Part shown: positions 33,230 through 41,284 of the stretch, one piece after another
Position numbering within the stretch: the first letter of the stretch is position 1
How the letters are laid out: the number at the start of each line of letters is the position of its first letter
Assembly: GCA_963821705.1 (NCBI GenBank)
Contig: CAWGEV010000005.1
Coordinates: 186,001-250,000 of the forward strand
From: DASUPK01 sp963821705
GTDB lineage: Bacteria > Actinomycetota > Thermoleophilia > Solirubrobacterales > 70-9
Reading direction: 5' to 3'
DNA: 64,000 bases
The notes under the pieces: model-generated
Seen by the model: only the letters and a program-made list of their open reading frames with translations
Told to the model about the DNA's origin: nothing
Databases searched by the model: none
Made by a program: the position numbers and the translations under genes

Positions 33230-34423
33230 CTACTTGGCCTTCGCCTTGGGCTTCTTCGCCTTCTTGCCCTTCGACTTCTCGGCAGGCATCCCGCGCTGGC
33301 GCGCGTACTTGGCGATGAACTCCTCGGTCATCTCGCGGGCCAGGGAATCGGGGCGCTGGTTGTGCGGCGACTTCATCAGGTAGCTGGACGGCCCGTCGAG
33401 CTGACCGGAGATGCCGTGGTCAAGGGCCAGCTTCACGATCCTGGTGGCGTCGATGACGATGCCGGCGGAGTTCGGCGAGTCCCACACCTCGAGCTTGAGC
33501 TCGACGTTGAGGGGGACGTCACCGAAAGCCCTGCCCTCCACCCGGATGTGCGCCCACTTGCGGTCGGTCAGCCACGGAACGTAGTCCGACGGACCCACAT
33601 GCACATCATCGGCCGGCAGCTCGTGATCCATGATCGAGGTGACGGCATTGGTCTTGGAGATCTTCTTGGACTCCAGCCGCTCGCGCTCGAGCATGTTGTA
33701 GAAGTCCATGTTGCCGCCCACGTTGAGCTGGCTGGTGCGCTCCATGCTCACGCCGCGGTCGGCGAACAGCGTCGCCAGCTGGCGGTGGACGATCGTGGCG
33801 CCGACCTGAGACTTGATGTCGTCTCCGATGATCGGCAGGCCGGCCTCCTCGAAGCGCTTGTCCCAGTACTCCTCGCGGGCGATGAAGACCGGGAGGCAGT
33901 TGACGAAGCCGACGCCGGCAGCCAGTGCCTGCTCGACGTACCACTTGGTCGCCTGCTCGGAGCCGACCGGCAGGTAGCAAACGATCATGTCGGTCTGGGT
34001 GTCCTGCAGGATGCCGACGATGTCGGCCGTCTGGCCGGGCGCCTTGGTGATCTTCTCCTTCAGGTACTTGCCGAGGCCGTCATGGGTCATACCCCGGTGG
34101 ACCTTGACCCCAAGGTTCGGCACGTCGGAAAACTTGTAGGTGTTGTTCTGACCCGACCAGATCGCCTCTGACAGGTCCTTGCCGACCTTGTCGGCGTCGA
34201 TGTCGAAGGCGGCAGTGAACTCGATGTCACGCACGTGGTAGCCGCCAAGGTCCACGTGCATCAGGCCCGGAACCCGCTCGGCGGGATCGGCGTCCTTGTA
34301 GTACTCGACGCCCTGCACGAAAGAGCTCGCGCAGTTGCCGACACCGACTATCGCGACGCGGACCTTGTCGTCACGAGCGCCGTTGCGCTGGGCGCCGTTC
34401 GCTCTTCCATCCACGGTGCTCAT
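33230..34423 (-). CDS. ino1: myo-inositol-1-phosphate synthase (inositol-3-phosphate synthase)
   Basis: A 397-residue actinobacterial/archaeal-type MIPS. VRVAIVGVGNCASSFVQGVEYY is the NAD-binding strand; LPVGSEQATKWYVEQALAAGVGFVNCLPVFIA, DDIKSQVGATI, TSQLNVGGNMDFYNM, SKTNAVTSI and DYVPWLTDRKWAHIRVEGRAFG are the catalytic blocks. It converts glucose-6-phosphate to inositol-3-phosphate. The C-terminal 20 residues are a lysine-rich tail. ATG 34423 is used, with AGGAGG 12 bases before it. It follows the CDP-alcohol phosphatidyltransferase gene, which should use its product. Confidence 0.95.
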   Translation of the reverse strand: MSTVDGRANGAQRNGARDDKVRVAIVGVGNCASSFVQGVEYYKDADPAERVPGLMHVDLGGYHVRDIEFTAAFDIDADKVGKDLSEAIWSGQNNTYKFSDVPNLGVKVHRGMTHDGLGKYLKEKITKAPGQTADIVGILQDTQTDMIVCYLPVGSEQATKWYVEQALAAGVGFVNCLPVFIAREEYWDKRFEEAGLPIIGDDIKSQVGATIVHRQLATLFADRGVSMERTSQLNVGGNMDFYNMLERERLESKKISKTNAVTSIMDHELPADDVHVGPSDYVPWLTDRKWAHIRVEGRAFGDVPLNVELKLEVWDSPNSAGIVIDATRIVKLALDHGISGQLDGPSSYLMKSPHNQRPDSLAREMTEEFIAKYARQRGMPAEKSKGKKAKKPKAKAK

Positions 34424-34488
34424 CTTTTCGGAAATCCTCCTAGGTGACGAAGACTCAGCCTTGAAACGACACTTCCTCCTCTGCGTGG

Positions 34489-35190
34489 TTACACGTCGTC
34501 GGCCGAAACTGCCTGGCCAGTGGACGCTTGCTGCACCTCCGCGCCGCGCTCCTTGAGCGCGTTCCTCACGTGCCAGACGCGCTGAACCACGGTGAAAGCC
34601 GTCAGCGCCGCCATAGCGTAGATCGCTGGGGCCAGAAGGTCTGCATCGAACAAACCGGCCCCCTTCGCGAAGACGAGGCCGACGGAGAGTATGACTACCC
34701 GCACCGGGCGCGTCGCCAGCCCGACCTTGCACTCGACCCCGAGTGCCTCGGCGCGTGCCCGCGTGTAGGAGACCATCAGCGACCCGAGCACGACCACGAC
34801 GCACATCGCAGCGGCGAATTCGTCGCCGCTCAGCGCGAATCGGTAGGCGACGGCGGTCAGCACGATCCCCTCCTCCACGCGGTCGAGGGTGGAGTCGAGG
34901 AACGCGCCGAACAGCGTGCCCTTGCCCGACACCCGCGCGTAGCGGCCGTCGAGCGTGTCCATGACCGAGCCGATGATGAAGGCGATCCCGCCGAGGGAGT
35001 AGTAGCCCTGCCAGATCAGGACGGCGGCGGCCAGGTTGCCCACCAGCCCGGCCATCGAGATCGCGTTGGGCGTGAGCCGGGACTCGATCAGGCGGTCCCG
35101 GACCGTCGCGGAGAGCTCCGCGGCCGTGGTGGGGCGAGCCCCGGGCGCGGAGGACCCGTTCCCGGGACGGTCTCGCTGGTCGATGGTCAT
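34489..35190 (-). CDS. CDP-alcohol phosphatidyltransferase, probable phosphatidylinositol(-phosphate) synthase
   Basis: A 233-residue membrane enzyme. The CDP-OH-P motif is complete: DTLDGRYARVSGKGTLFGA then FLDSTLD (D-x2-DG-x2-AR-x8-G-x3-D-x3-D). About six helices follow. VECKVGLATRPVRVVIL resembles the inositol-phosphate-binding stretch of actinobacterial PIP synthases. Being directly upstream of ino1 supports transfer of inositol-1-phosphate to CDP-diacylglycerol. The start is ATG 35190. The headgroup is inferred from context, not proved. Confidence 0.85.
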   Translation of the reverse strand: MTIDQRDRPGNGSSAPGARPTTAAELSATVRDRLIESRLTPNAISMAGLVGNLAAAVLIWQGYYSLGGIAFIIGSVMDTLDGRYARVSGKGTLFGAFLDSTLDRVEEGIVLTAVAYRFALSGDEFAAAMCVVVVLGSLMVSYTRARAEALGVECKVGLATRPVRVVILSVGLVFAKGAGLFDADLLAPAIYAMAALTAFTVVQRVWHVRNALKERGAEVQQASTGQAVSADDV

Positions 35191-35196
35191 GTGAAC

Positions 35197-35266
35197 GGGT
35201 TGCGCCCTGGACGTCAAGCGGGTTGCGCCCATCGGCGCACCCTCGCGTTATCGGCGCACCCTCGCA
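35197..35266. repeat. dispersed hairpin repeat, double copy (intergenic)
   Basis: Two left arms GGGTTGCGCC (35197-35206, 35220-35229) are followed by two right arms GGCGCACCCTCGC (35234 and 35253). The inner pair folds with a four-base loop and the outer pair can enclose it. It fills most of the 85-base gap between the PAP2 gene and the phosphatidyltransferase gene, so it could separate expression within this gene run. Confidence 0.65.
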
Positions 35267-35275
35267 TATCTGGCG

Positions 35276-36085
35276 TTAAGCGGGTGCTGCCTCGGGCTCC
35301 GGCTGCGGTTCGATCTCCCCGGGCGGTGCACTGCGTGGGGAGGTTCCGAACGACCAGTCCGGATTGAGCCGGGCGAGCAGGAGAGCGACGCCCGTCGCCA
35401 GGGCGGCGGTGGCGACGCCGAACACGGCGTCGAGCACGAAGTGGTTGCCGCTCGCCACGACCACGTAGGTCATCACCAGCGGGTAGGCGAAAAGCACCGA
35501 CTTCAGGACCCGGGGGCGGACCAGCATCGCGAGCGACCAGGCCAGGATCACGGAGAGCCCGACGTGCATCGAGGGCACCGCGGCGAACGGGTTGAAGAGC
35601 GCGTCGCCCGGGTGCGAGAGCAGCGGAGTGTTGCCCGTGACGGAGCTCGAGGGATCGAGGCCGAGCTCTGGGAGGAACCGAGGCGGGGCTGTCGGGAAGA
35701 GGGCGTAGCCGATCACCGAGATCGCCATCGCAGCGAAGACCGCGTTCCGAACGAAGCCGAAGCTGCCCCGGTAGCCGAAGTAGAGGATGGCGAGCATCAG
35801 GCAGCTGCCCTTGAAGTGGAGGTTCGCGTATCCCCAGCGCGCCACCTCCGCCGGCCAGCCGGCGCCGACGGCCCAGTGCTGGACGTTCGGCTCGATCAGG
35901 ATCCCGAGGGACCGCTCCGCGCTGATCAGGTCGCGCGCGTGCGAGAACGAGACGGAGATGCTCCCGTCGACCGCGCCGCGGGCATGCCGCCAGGCCCAGT
36001 AGGCAACAGCCAGCAGGACGAGCTGGAGCAGGAGGTCGAGAGGGCCGCGCGGGAGGAGCCGCGATCGGAGGCGCGCCGCCGTCAC
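35276..36085 (-). CDS. PAP2/Aur1-like (inositolphosphotransferase-type) membrane phosphatase, copy 2
   Basis: A 269-residue polytopic protein. The PAP2_3 (Aur1/Ipt1-like) motifs are LFPTAPPRFLPELG, VPSMHVGLSV (catalytic His) and SGNHFVLDAVFG (His and Asp). GTG 36085 overlaps the stop of the preceding membrane-protein gene (GTGA). Aur1-type enzymes transfer phosphoinositol between lipids; plain PAP2 enzymes remove phosphate from lipids. Linkage to ino1 and a PI(P) synthase makes an inositol-lipid role plausible. The C-terminal tail is Pro/Glu-rich. Confidence 0.82.
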   Translation of the reverse strand: MTAARLRSRLLPRGPLDLLLQLVLLAVAYWAWRHARGAVDGSISVSFSHARDLISAERSLGILIEPNVQHWAVGAGWPAEVARWGYANLHFKGSCLMLAILYFGYRGSFGFVRNAVFAAMAISVIGYALFPTAPPRFLPELGLDPSSSVTGNTPLLSHPGDALFNPFAAVPSMHVGLSVILAWSLAMLVRPRVLKSVLFAYPLVMTYVVVASGNHFVLDAVFGVATAALATGVALLLARLNPDWSFGTSPRSAPPGEIEPQPEPEAAPA

Positions 36086-37728
36086 GGCTGGCTGCCCATG
36101 TGGGCGATCCGGGCGGCGCGGGCGGCCGCCGAATACTGCGCGGCGCCGTACTGGATCACCGGCTCCTGATGACAGCGGGGGCCAGAGCTGACCGCCCGCC
36201 AGGGCGAGAAGTCGATCCCGACCCGGAAGCGCCCCGGCGTGGTGACGTCGAGCATCGTGTAGCCCCCGGGTGCCTGCTCAACGCAGCCGGTGCCCTGCTC
36301 TATCGACCAGTAGGGAGTCCAGTGGACCCGGACCAGCACGGTGCCCGCCTCGCTCGCGTCCACGACGAAGCCCTGCGGCGTCAGCTTCACCATCTTGCCG
36401 CCGATCGCCAGGGGCGAAGGATGGCTCACTGCGTAGACGGTCCAGTTCTTGCTGTGGAACACCTTCTTGAGGTACCGCGGCGGGCCCCTCTTGATCAATC
36501 GCTTCTCGCCAAGGGCCGCGTAGTCGAGGGGCGCCCGCGGGACCGCCACGTAGCCGACGCCGAGGTCGTCGAGCCAGCTCCGGTATTGCTGCCCGGTGAT
36601 CGAGGTCGACTGGTAGAAGAGGGGATTGAGCTTGCGGTCGAGTTGGCGCTCCCAGCCCCTCGCGATGTAGATGCCCTGGGGCACGTATGCCGATTCCCAG
36701 TGGTGCTCCTCGGGGAGCACCTCGACGCGCTGGGAGTCCCGATGCGGTCGACCGCGCAGGAAGTCGACCAGTGGCGCGTAGTAGCCGGCGCTCACCGAGG
36801 GCTGCGCGCTCACCTCCTCGAGGTCCCGCACCACCGGCGACCATTGCCAGTAGATCAGCACCGGCACCAGGAGGATCAGGGCGAAGCGCTGGCGGCGGTA
36901 TAGGCCGAAAGCAAGAACCGGTCCGAGCAGCAGCGATCCCAGTCGGGTGGCGTTGCCGCCCATCGGCGTCTGAATCAGGAAGGCCGCGGTCAGCGCCGCC
37001 CCGTAGGCGGCCACCCCGTAACGGAGCAGGCGCTCCTCGGGCGGTAGGGCGACGAAGACGGCGATCGCGACCAGGATCGCCGGCTCGAAGCTCGAGAAGT
37101 CGAAGGGCTCGGTCCCTCCCTCCGGGAAGGCGGCGGAGATCAGCAGCGCCACGCCGACGGTGACCACGGCGAGCTCCAGGCCCTTGCGGCTGCGCTCGGC
37201 GATCGCATAGGCAACGATGCCGCAGGCGAGGAACAACGATGCGACCGGACTCGCCAACGGAGTGAGCGCCGCAAAGAGGATCGCGACCGACCGGTGCCCG
37301 CGCTGCGCGGCGAGGACGGCGCAAAGCGCGACCGCGACGCCGAGGGCGAAGGTGAGGCGGCCGGTGAACAAGCTGATCGCGGTGGCGGTGGCGAACCAGG
37401 CGACGCCGAGCCTGGCCCGGTCCCCGAAGCGGCGGTAGGCGATGGCCGAGAAGAGCAGGGTGGCGGCGACCGCCGCGAGCACCCCGACCAGACGCGGGCC
37501 GATCGCGGCACTCAACAGCGGCAGGAGGATCCCGTAGCCCGGCAGGTGATGGCCGCCGAACCAGAAGTTGTCCCAGGTGACCAGGCCATCGTTGGTGAAC
37601 AGCTCCGAGCGAAAGATCTGGGCCGCGTGGTCGGCGCTGTCGGGCTGGATGATCAGGTACGCGACGCCGAGGGCGGCCGCAACCAGCGCCGGCTCGCCGT
37701 ACCGGCGGAGCGCCTCTCTCCCGCTCAA
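36082..37728 (-). CDS. large polytopic membrane protein with extracytoplasmic C-terminal domain, GT-C-like
   Basis: About 548 residues. Ten or more helices span roughly residues 10-330 (LVAAALGVAYLII, ILLPLLSAAIGPRLVGVLAAVAA, SVAILFAALTPLASPVASLFL and others), then a soluble domain of about 200 residues (SAQPSVSAGYYAPLVDFLRG, HWESAYVPQGIYIARGWERQ, TVLVRVHWTPYWSIEQG). The first loop (TNDGLVTWDNFWFGGHHLPGY) and overall plan resemble GT-C glycosyltransferases of the 6-pyruvoyl/arabinosyl type, without a decisive motif. TTG 37728 overlaps the TGA of the upstream PAP2 gene and is preferred to TTG 37752. It sits between two PAP2_3 genes in a tightly coupled run. Confidence 0.65.
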   Translation of the reverse strand: MSGREALRRYGEPALVAAALGVAYLIIQPDSADHAAQIFRSELFTNDGLVTWDNFWFGGHHLPGYGILLPLLSAAIGPRLVGVLAAVAATLLFSAIAYRRFGDRARLGVAWFATATAISLFTGRLTFALGVAVALCAVLAAQRGHRSVAILFAALTPLASPVASLFLACGIVAYAIAERSRKGLELAVVTVGVALLISAAFPEGGTEPFDFSSFEPAILVAIAVFVALPPEERLLRYGVAAYGAALTAAFLIQTPMGGNATRLGSLLLGPVLAFGLYRRQRFALILLVPVLIYWQWSPVVRDLEEVSAQPSVSAGYYAPLVDFLRGRPHRDSQRVEVLPEEHHWESAYVPQGIYIARGWERQLDRKLNPLFYQSTSITGQQYRSWLDDLGVGYVAVPRAPLDYAALGEKRLIKRGPPRYLKKVFHSKNWTVYAVSHPSPLAIGGKMVKLTPQGFVVDASEAGTVLVRVHWTPYWSIEQGTGCVEQAPGGYTMLDVTTPGRFRVGIDFSPWRAVSSGPRCHQEPVIQYGAAQYSAAARAARIAHMGSQP

Positions 37729-38483
37729 GCTGTTGCTGGCCGCCAGGACCAAACGGCGGGCCGGACGCGGGCCAGGACCTGCCGAGCGGTGAGGGCCGCA
37801 AATGCGGCGACGACCAGCCCGAACGCACCGTCAACCCAGAAGTGGTTGGCTGTCACGATCACGACCCAGAAGACGAGCACCGGATAGATCGCCCACAAGG
37901 CCTTCGAGATCGTGTGCTTGGAGATCAACACGCCGGTCGCGCCGATCATGGTGGAGAAGGCCACGTGCATGCTCGGGATGGCCGCGTACGGGTTGATGAA
38001 GAGCCTCACGAGACTGGAGTCGTGATTGACCTGGGCGTACTTGGTGATCGTGTCGGTGAACTCGTCGAACATGCGCGGGGGCGCCGTCGGCAGGAGGGCG
38101 TAGCCGATCACGGCGAGCCCCATCGCGACCATGAACATGTTGCGAACGAAGTAGAAGTTCTGGTTCCTGAAGACGTAGAGCCAGACCAGGAACGCCGTGG
38201 TCACGACGAAGTGGCTGTTCATGTACATGAAGTTCGCGAAGTCGATGATCCAGCGGTGATTGATGAAGACACCCTGGAGGGCGGGCTCGAAGAACGCGTG
38301 GACGCTCTTCTCGAACGAGATCACGTGCTCGCCGTTGGCGATCGCGGTCACGCGCTGGCCGTCGGCGACGCCGCGGACGGCCTCGTAGCAGAGCTCCGCG
38401 ACCACGAACAGGCTGAGTTGCCGGGCCGCGTCCCCGTATCCCTGCGGAAGCCAGTTGCCGATTCTGTCGATCAGGGAGCGCAT
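37725..38483 (-). CDS. PAP2/Aur1-like membrane phosphatase, copy 1
   Basis: A 252-residue polytopic protein related to the one at 35276: LLPTAPPRMFDEF, IPSMHVAFSTM (catalytic His) and TANHFWVDGAFG (His/Asp), plus FANFMYMNSHFVVTTAFLVW. It heads the minus-strand run; a TAGAAT box ends nine bases before the ATG at 38483. Its role may be lipid phosphate removal or phosphoinositol transfer. Two such genes in one run suggest two steps of one pathway. Confidence 0.82.
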   Translation of the reverse strand: MRSLIDRIGNWLPQGYGDAARQLSLFVVAELCYEAVRGVADGQRVTAIANGEHVISFEKSVHAFFEPALQGVFINHRWIIDFANFMYMNSHFVVTTAFLVWLYVFRNQNFYFVRNMFMVAMGLAVIGYALLPTAPPRMFDEFTDTITKYAQVNHDSSLVRLFINPYAAIPSMHVAFSTMIGATGVLISKHTISKALWAIYPVLVFWVVIVTANHFWVDGAFGLVVAAFAALTARQVLARVRPAVWSWRPATA

Positions 38484-38521
38484 GAACGGAAGATTCTAGT
38501 AAGCCGGCGACAACACCTTCG

Positions 38522-39364
38522 TCACGGATCGCCGAAATCTTCGTCGGTTGCGAGGAACCGGATCACCCGGTCCACCACCTCGGGAGCGTCGATCCACGGC
38601 CAGTGTCCCGCTTCAGGCAGATCGATCAGCTCCGAGTGCGGGAAGCGCTGCGCGTAGGCGGCCCCGAAGCGTGCCGGCAGATAGCGGTCCTTGAGCCCCC
38701 AGACGACCAGCGTCGGCGCGGTGATCGATGAGAGGCGCTCGCCCGCCTGCGCGAGCCGGTCGGGCGGAGCCGAGCGATAGAGCCGCAGGATCGCGTCGAA
38801 GGTCCCGGGGTCGAGGTGGTCCCAGACCGCGTCGACGAACTCGGGGTCATGGCGGCTCCAGTCCCCTCGTGACTCGCGGAGGCCGAGGTCCAGCAGCCGG
38901 CGGCTCCAGAGCCGGTTGGAGAGTTCGCCCAGGCCCCTCGTGCGCCAGACCCGGGCGGTCCGGTGCCAGCGGTAGCCGGGGAGCAGGACGACGGCGTTCA
39001 TCACCACCAGCCGCCGGATCCGGTCCGGCTCCTCCTGGGCATTGATCAGGGCCACCGAGCCCCAGTCGTGCACCACGAGCGAGTACTCCTCGACCGCCAT
39101 CCGCTGCAGGAAGCGGCCCGTGAAGCGCGCGAGCCCGTACATCGAGTAGTCGAAGTCGCTCGGAGAGGGTCGGTCGGAGCGGCCCCAGCCGGGCAGGTCG
39201 AGGGCCAGGGCCGGGCCCTCGATCCGCCCGAGAAAGGGTCGCCAGTCCTCCGAGTGGCTCGGGTTTCCGTGGACGAAGACGGCGGGCGGCCCCTCCCCCT
39301 CGACCCTGCGGAAGAAGGTGGAGACGCCGTCGACCATCACGGTGCCGGTCTCGATCTCGGCCAA
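38522..39364 (-). CDS. alpha/beta hydrolase, haloalkane-dehalogenase-like
   Basis: A 280-residue alpha/beta-hydrolase. Oxyanion motif VHGNPSHSEDW, DLPGWGRSDRP, the nucleophile elbow VVHDWGS with Asp (as in haloalkane dehalogenases and epoxide hydrolases), the acid region VVWGLKDRYLP and the His in EAGHWPWIDAPE. Halide-binding Trp is present after the nucleophile (DWGS). TTG 39364 (AEIETGTVMVDGVSTF) is preferred; a GTG at 39418 is the longer alternative. It is divergent from the endonuclease III gene. The natural substrate is unknown. Confidence 0.82.
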   Translation of the reverse strand: MAEIETGTVMVDGVSTFFRRVEGEGPPAVFVHGNPSHSEDWRPFLGRIEGPALALDLPGWGRSDRPSPSDFDYSMYGLARFTGRFLQRMAVEEYSLVVHDWGSVALINAQEEPDRIRRLVVMNAVVLLPGYRWHRTARVWRTRGLGELSNRLWSRRLLDLGLRESRGDWSRHDPEFVDAVWDHLDPGTFDAILRLYRSAPPDRLAQAGERLSSITAPTLVVWGLKDRYLPARFGAAYAQRFPHSELIDLPEAGHWPWIDAPEVVDRVIRFLATDEDFGDP

Positions 39365-39392
39365 GGTGGGCGCGCACGATATGGGAGGGGCA

Positions 39393-39440
39393 TGCGAGGG
39401 GGCGCCTACGGGCGCCACCGTTTCGGGGAAGGCGCAACCC
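39393..39440. repeat. dispersed hairpin repeat, variant copy, minus orientation
   Basis: On the minus strand GGGTTGCGCC (39431-39440) is followed by a GC-rich spacer and GGCGCCCCCTCGCA (39393-39406). The right arm has one changed base and the spacer is longer than in other copies. It lies in the divergent region between the hydrolase and endonuclease III genes. Confidence 0.4.
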
Positions 39441-39462
39441 GTTTCGTCGAGGAGCCCCTCAA

Positions 39463-39468
39463 TATCCT
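39463..39468 (+). promoter_or_regulatory. candidate -10 box (TATCCT) for leaderless nth transcript
   Basis: TATCCT ends exactly six bases before the GTG start at 39475. Confidence 0.45.
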
Positions 39469-39474
39469 CGCCCC

Positions 39475-40245
39475 GTGCCCCTACCGAGCAAGGTCGTCCT
39501 CGCGGACGGCAGCACCGCCACCCTTCCCCCCGGAAAGCCGCCCCGCGTCCCGAAGCGGGACCCGGAGTGGCGGCGTCCCAGCCGCCGACGAGTGCTCGCG
39601 ATCCGCGACCGGCTTCGCGAGCTCTACGGACGGCCGGTCAACCAGCCGCACGGTCACCCGATCGCCGAGCTGGTCAAAACCGTCCTGTCGCAGAACACCA
39701 ACGACCGCAACCGCGACGTTGCGTATGGACGGCTGCGCGAGCGCTTCCCGACCTGGGAGGCGGTCCGCGACGCTCCCACGGAGGAGGTCGAGGACGCGAT
39801 CAAGCCGGGCGGGCTGAGCGCCACAAAGGCGCCGCGCATCCAGGAGATCCTCGGACAGCTCGGCGACCACCCCGACCTGGACTGGCTCGCGGAGGCCCCG
39901 CGCGAGCAGGCGCTCGAGTTTCTCGACGACCTGCCGGGGGTCGGTCGCAAGACGGCCGCCTGCGTCCTGATCTTCGCCTTCGGCCGTCCCGAGATCCCGG
40001 TCGACACCCACGTCCACAGGGTCGGTGGCCGGCTCGGGCTGTTCAGGCCGGGAGCGCCGTTCGAGGAGGCCCACGACGAGATGCTCGCGATCACCCCTCC
40101 CGAGGACGCCTACGAGCTCCATATCAACCTGATCCAGCACGGCCGCGCGGTCTGCCGCCCGAAGCCCCGCTGCGGCGAGTGTGGCCTGCGCCGCATGTGC
40201 CCCTGGTATCGAAACCAAGGCAATATGCTCCCCCGCGCCAGATGA
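39475..40245 (+). CDS. nth: endonuclease III (DNA glycosylase/AP lyase)
   Basis: A 256-residue HhH-GPD enzyme. The helix-hairpin-helix LPGVGRKTAACVLIFAFG carries the catalytic Lys, IPVDTHVHRVGGRLGL the catalytic Asp, and CRPKPRCGECGLRRMC the Fe4S4 ligands (C-x6-C-x2-C-x5-C). An N-terminal extension of about 40 basic residues precedes the core. It removes oxidised pyrimidines and nicks abasic sites. The gene overlaps the cytochrome gene (ATGA). Confidence 0.93.
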   Translation: MPLPSKVVLADGSTATLPPGKPPRVPKRDPEWRRPSRRRVLAIRDRLRELYGRPVNQPHGHPIAELVKTVLSQNTNDRNRDVAYGRLRERFPTWEAVRDAPTEEVEDAIKPGGLSATKAPRIQEILGQLGDHPDLDWLAEAPREQALEFLDDLPGVGRKTAACVLIFAFGRPEIPVDTHVHRVGGRLGLFRPGAPFEEAHDEMLAITPPEDAYELHINLIQHGRAVCRPKPRCGECGLRRMCPWYRNQGNMLPRAR

Positions 40246-40634
40246 AGCGGAGCACCTTCGTCATCTTCGGTCTCGTCGTCCTGATCCTTGGGGTGGGCAT
40301 CCCGGCGTGGGCCTACACGCACCAGGGCTCGCAGAGCGCCTCTGCCGAGAACGTCTCGGCCAGCCTGCAAGGGGGCAAGGACCTCTTCGTCATCAACTGC
40401 GGCTCCTGCCACACCCTGGCCAAGGCGGGCACCGACGGCGTCATCGGGCCGAATCTCGACCAGCTGCTCGCGCCGCCGAGCGCGAGCCCTCCGTCCCCGG
40501 CCACCATCAAGCCCCGGGTCCTCAGCGCGATCCAGAACGGGCTCGGCGGGCGGATGCCGAAGGGCATCCTCAGCGGCCAGCAGGCCGAGCAGGTCGCCAA
40601 CTTCGTCGCGAACGTCGCCGGCCAGGGTCAGTAG
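40242..40634 (+). CDS. membrane-anchored or secreted class I c-type cytochrome
   Basis: A 130-residue protein. An N-terminal hydrophobic segment (STFVIFGLVVLILGVGIPAWA) acts as signal or anchor. The haem site is CGSCH with distal Met in GGRMPKGILSG; the spacing gives a small cytochrome of the c6/c551 class for electron transfer outside the membrane. The ATG overlaps the nth stop codon, an odd coupling for unrelated functions. Confidence 0.88.
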   Translation: MKRSTFVIFGLVVLILGVGIPAWAYTHQGSQSASAENVSASLQGGKDLFVINCGSCHTLAKAGTDGVIGPNLDQLLAPPSASPPSPATIKPRVLSAIQNGLGGRMPKGILSGQQAEQVANFVANVAGQGQ

Positions 40635-40654
40635 GCGCCCGGCCCGCTCGACCT

Positions 40655-41119
40655 CTACCTGGGCCGCTTCCTGCATCTCTTGGCCGCCGCGCCGGCCCGC
40701 TTGCCCCTCTTCTTGCACTTCGCCTTTGCGCCGCTCACTCCCGTCCCGTGGAGGATCGCCACGGGAGACGCTGAGGCTTCGCTCCCCAGCAGGTGGGTGC
40801 TCTGGCGGCCCGCCCAGCGGGGCTCGAAGACGACCTGGACGGTGCAGCTGGCCCCCGGGGGAAGGCTGAGAGAGTAGAGGCCGCAGGTCTGGTCCGGGAT
40901 GTCCCAGCCGGTTGAGGGGTTGACGACCACCGGATCGGGAACGAAGCCCGACGGGCCGGCGGCGAGGGTCATGGTCTGCGGGGCGCTCCGCGTGCCGACG
41001 GCCTGCTTGCCGAAGTCGAAAGTGGCGGGACTCCAGGTCTCGCCGCTGCCGACTGCGGATCCGGCGGTACCGAGCAGTGCGCCCAGCGCGATCCCGGACG
41101 CGAGGACGAGTCTGCGCAT
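40655..41119 (-). CDS. secreted choice-of-anchor-D / ASH-type Ig-like protein
   Basis: A 154-residue protein. A signal peptide (LVLASGIALGALLGTAGSAVG) is followed by one ASPM-SPD2-Hydin-like beta-sandwich: WSPATFDFGKQAVGTRSAPQT, CGLYSLSLPPGASCTVQVVF, then GTGVSG and a very basic tail. Two cysteines flank the loop typical of these domains. It probably stays outside the cell. ATG 41119 has GGGAGTGGG upstream. Convergent with the cytochrome gene. Confidence 0.78.
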   Translation of the reverse strand: MRRLVLASGIALGALLGTAGSAVGSGETWSPATFDFGKQAVGTRSAPQTMTLAAGPSGFVPDPVVVNPSTGWDIPDQTCGLYSLSLPPGASCTVQVVFEPRWAGRQSTHLLGSEASASPVAILHGTGVSGAKAKCKKRGKRAGAAAKRCRKRPR

Positions 41120-41230
41120 TTCCCACTCCCTTGTCGTCCCCCTGTCCTCGGCTGATCCTGTCACTTCACGGACACCGACCGCAACTCTGCGTGAAATAGC
41201 GTTGTTAGCAGCAGAGAGAGAGGACTCGAG

Positions 41231-41265
41231 AGGGCCCCACGCACCGATGCGTGACCACAGGCCCT
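41231..41265 (+). promoter_or_regulatory. structured 5' leader upstream of the secreted EEP gene
   Basis: An inner hairpin CACGCA-CCGA-TGCGTG (41238-41253) is enclosed by AGGGCC/GGCCCT (41231-41236 with 41260-41265). It ends about eight bases before the AAAGGAG ribosome-binding site, so folding could affect translation or message stability. Confidence 0.4.
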
Positions 41266-41284
41266 TTCAGAGAAAGGAGTTCTG

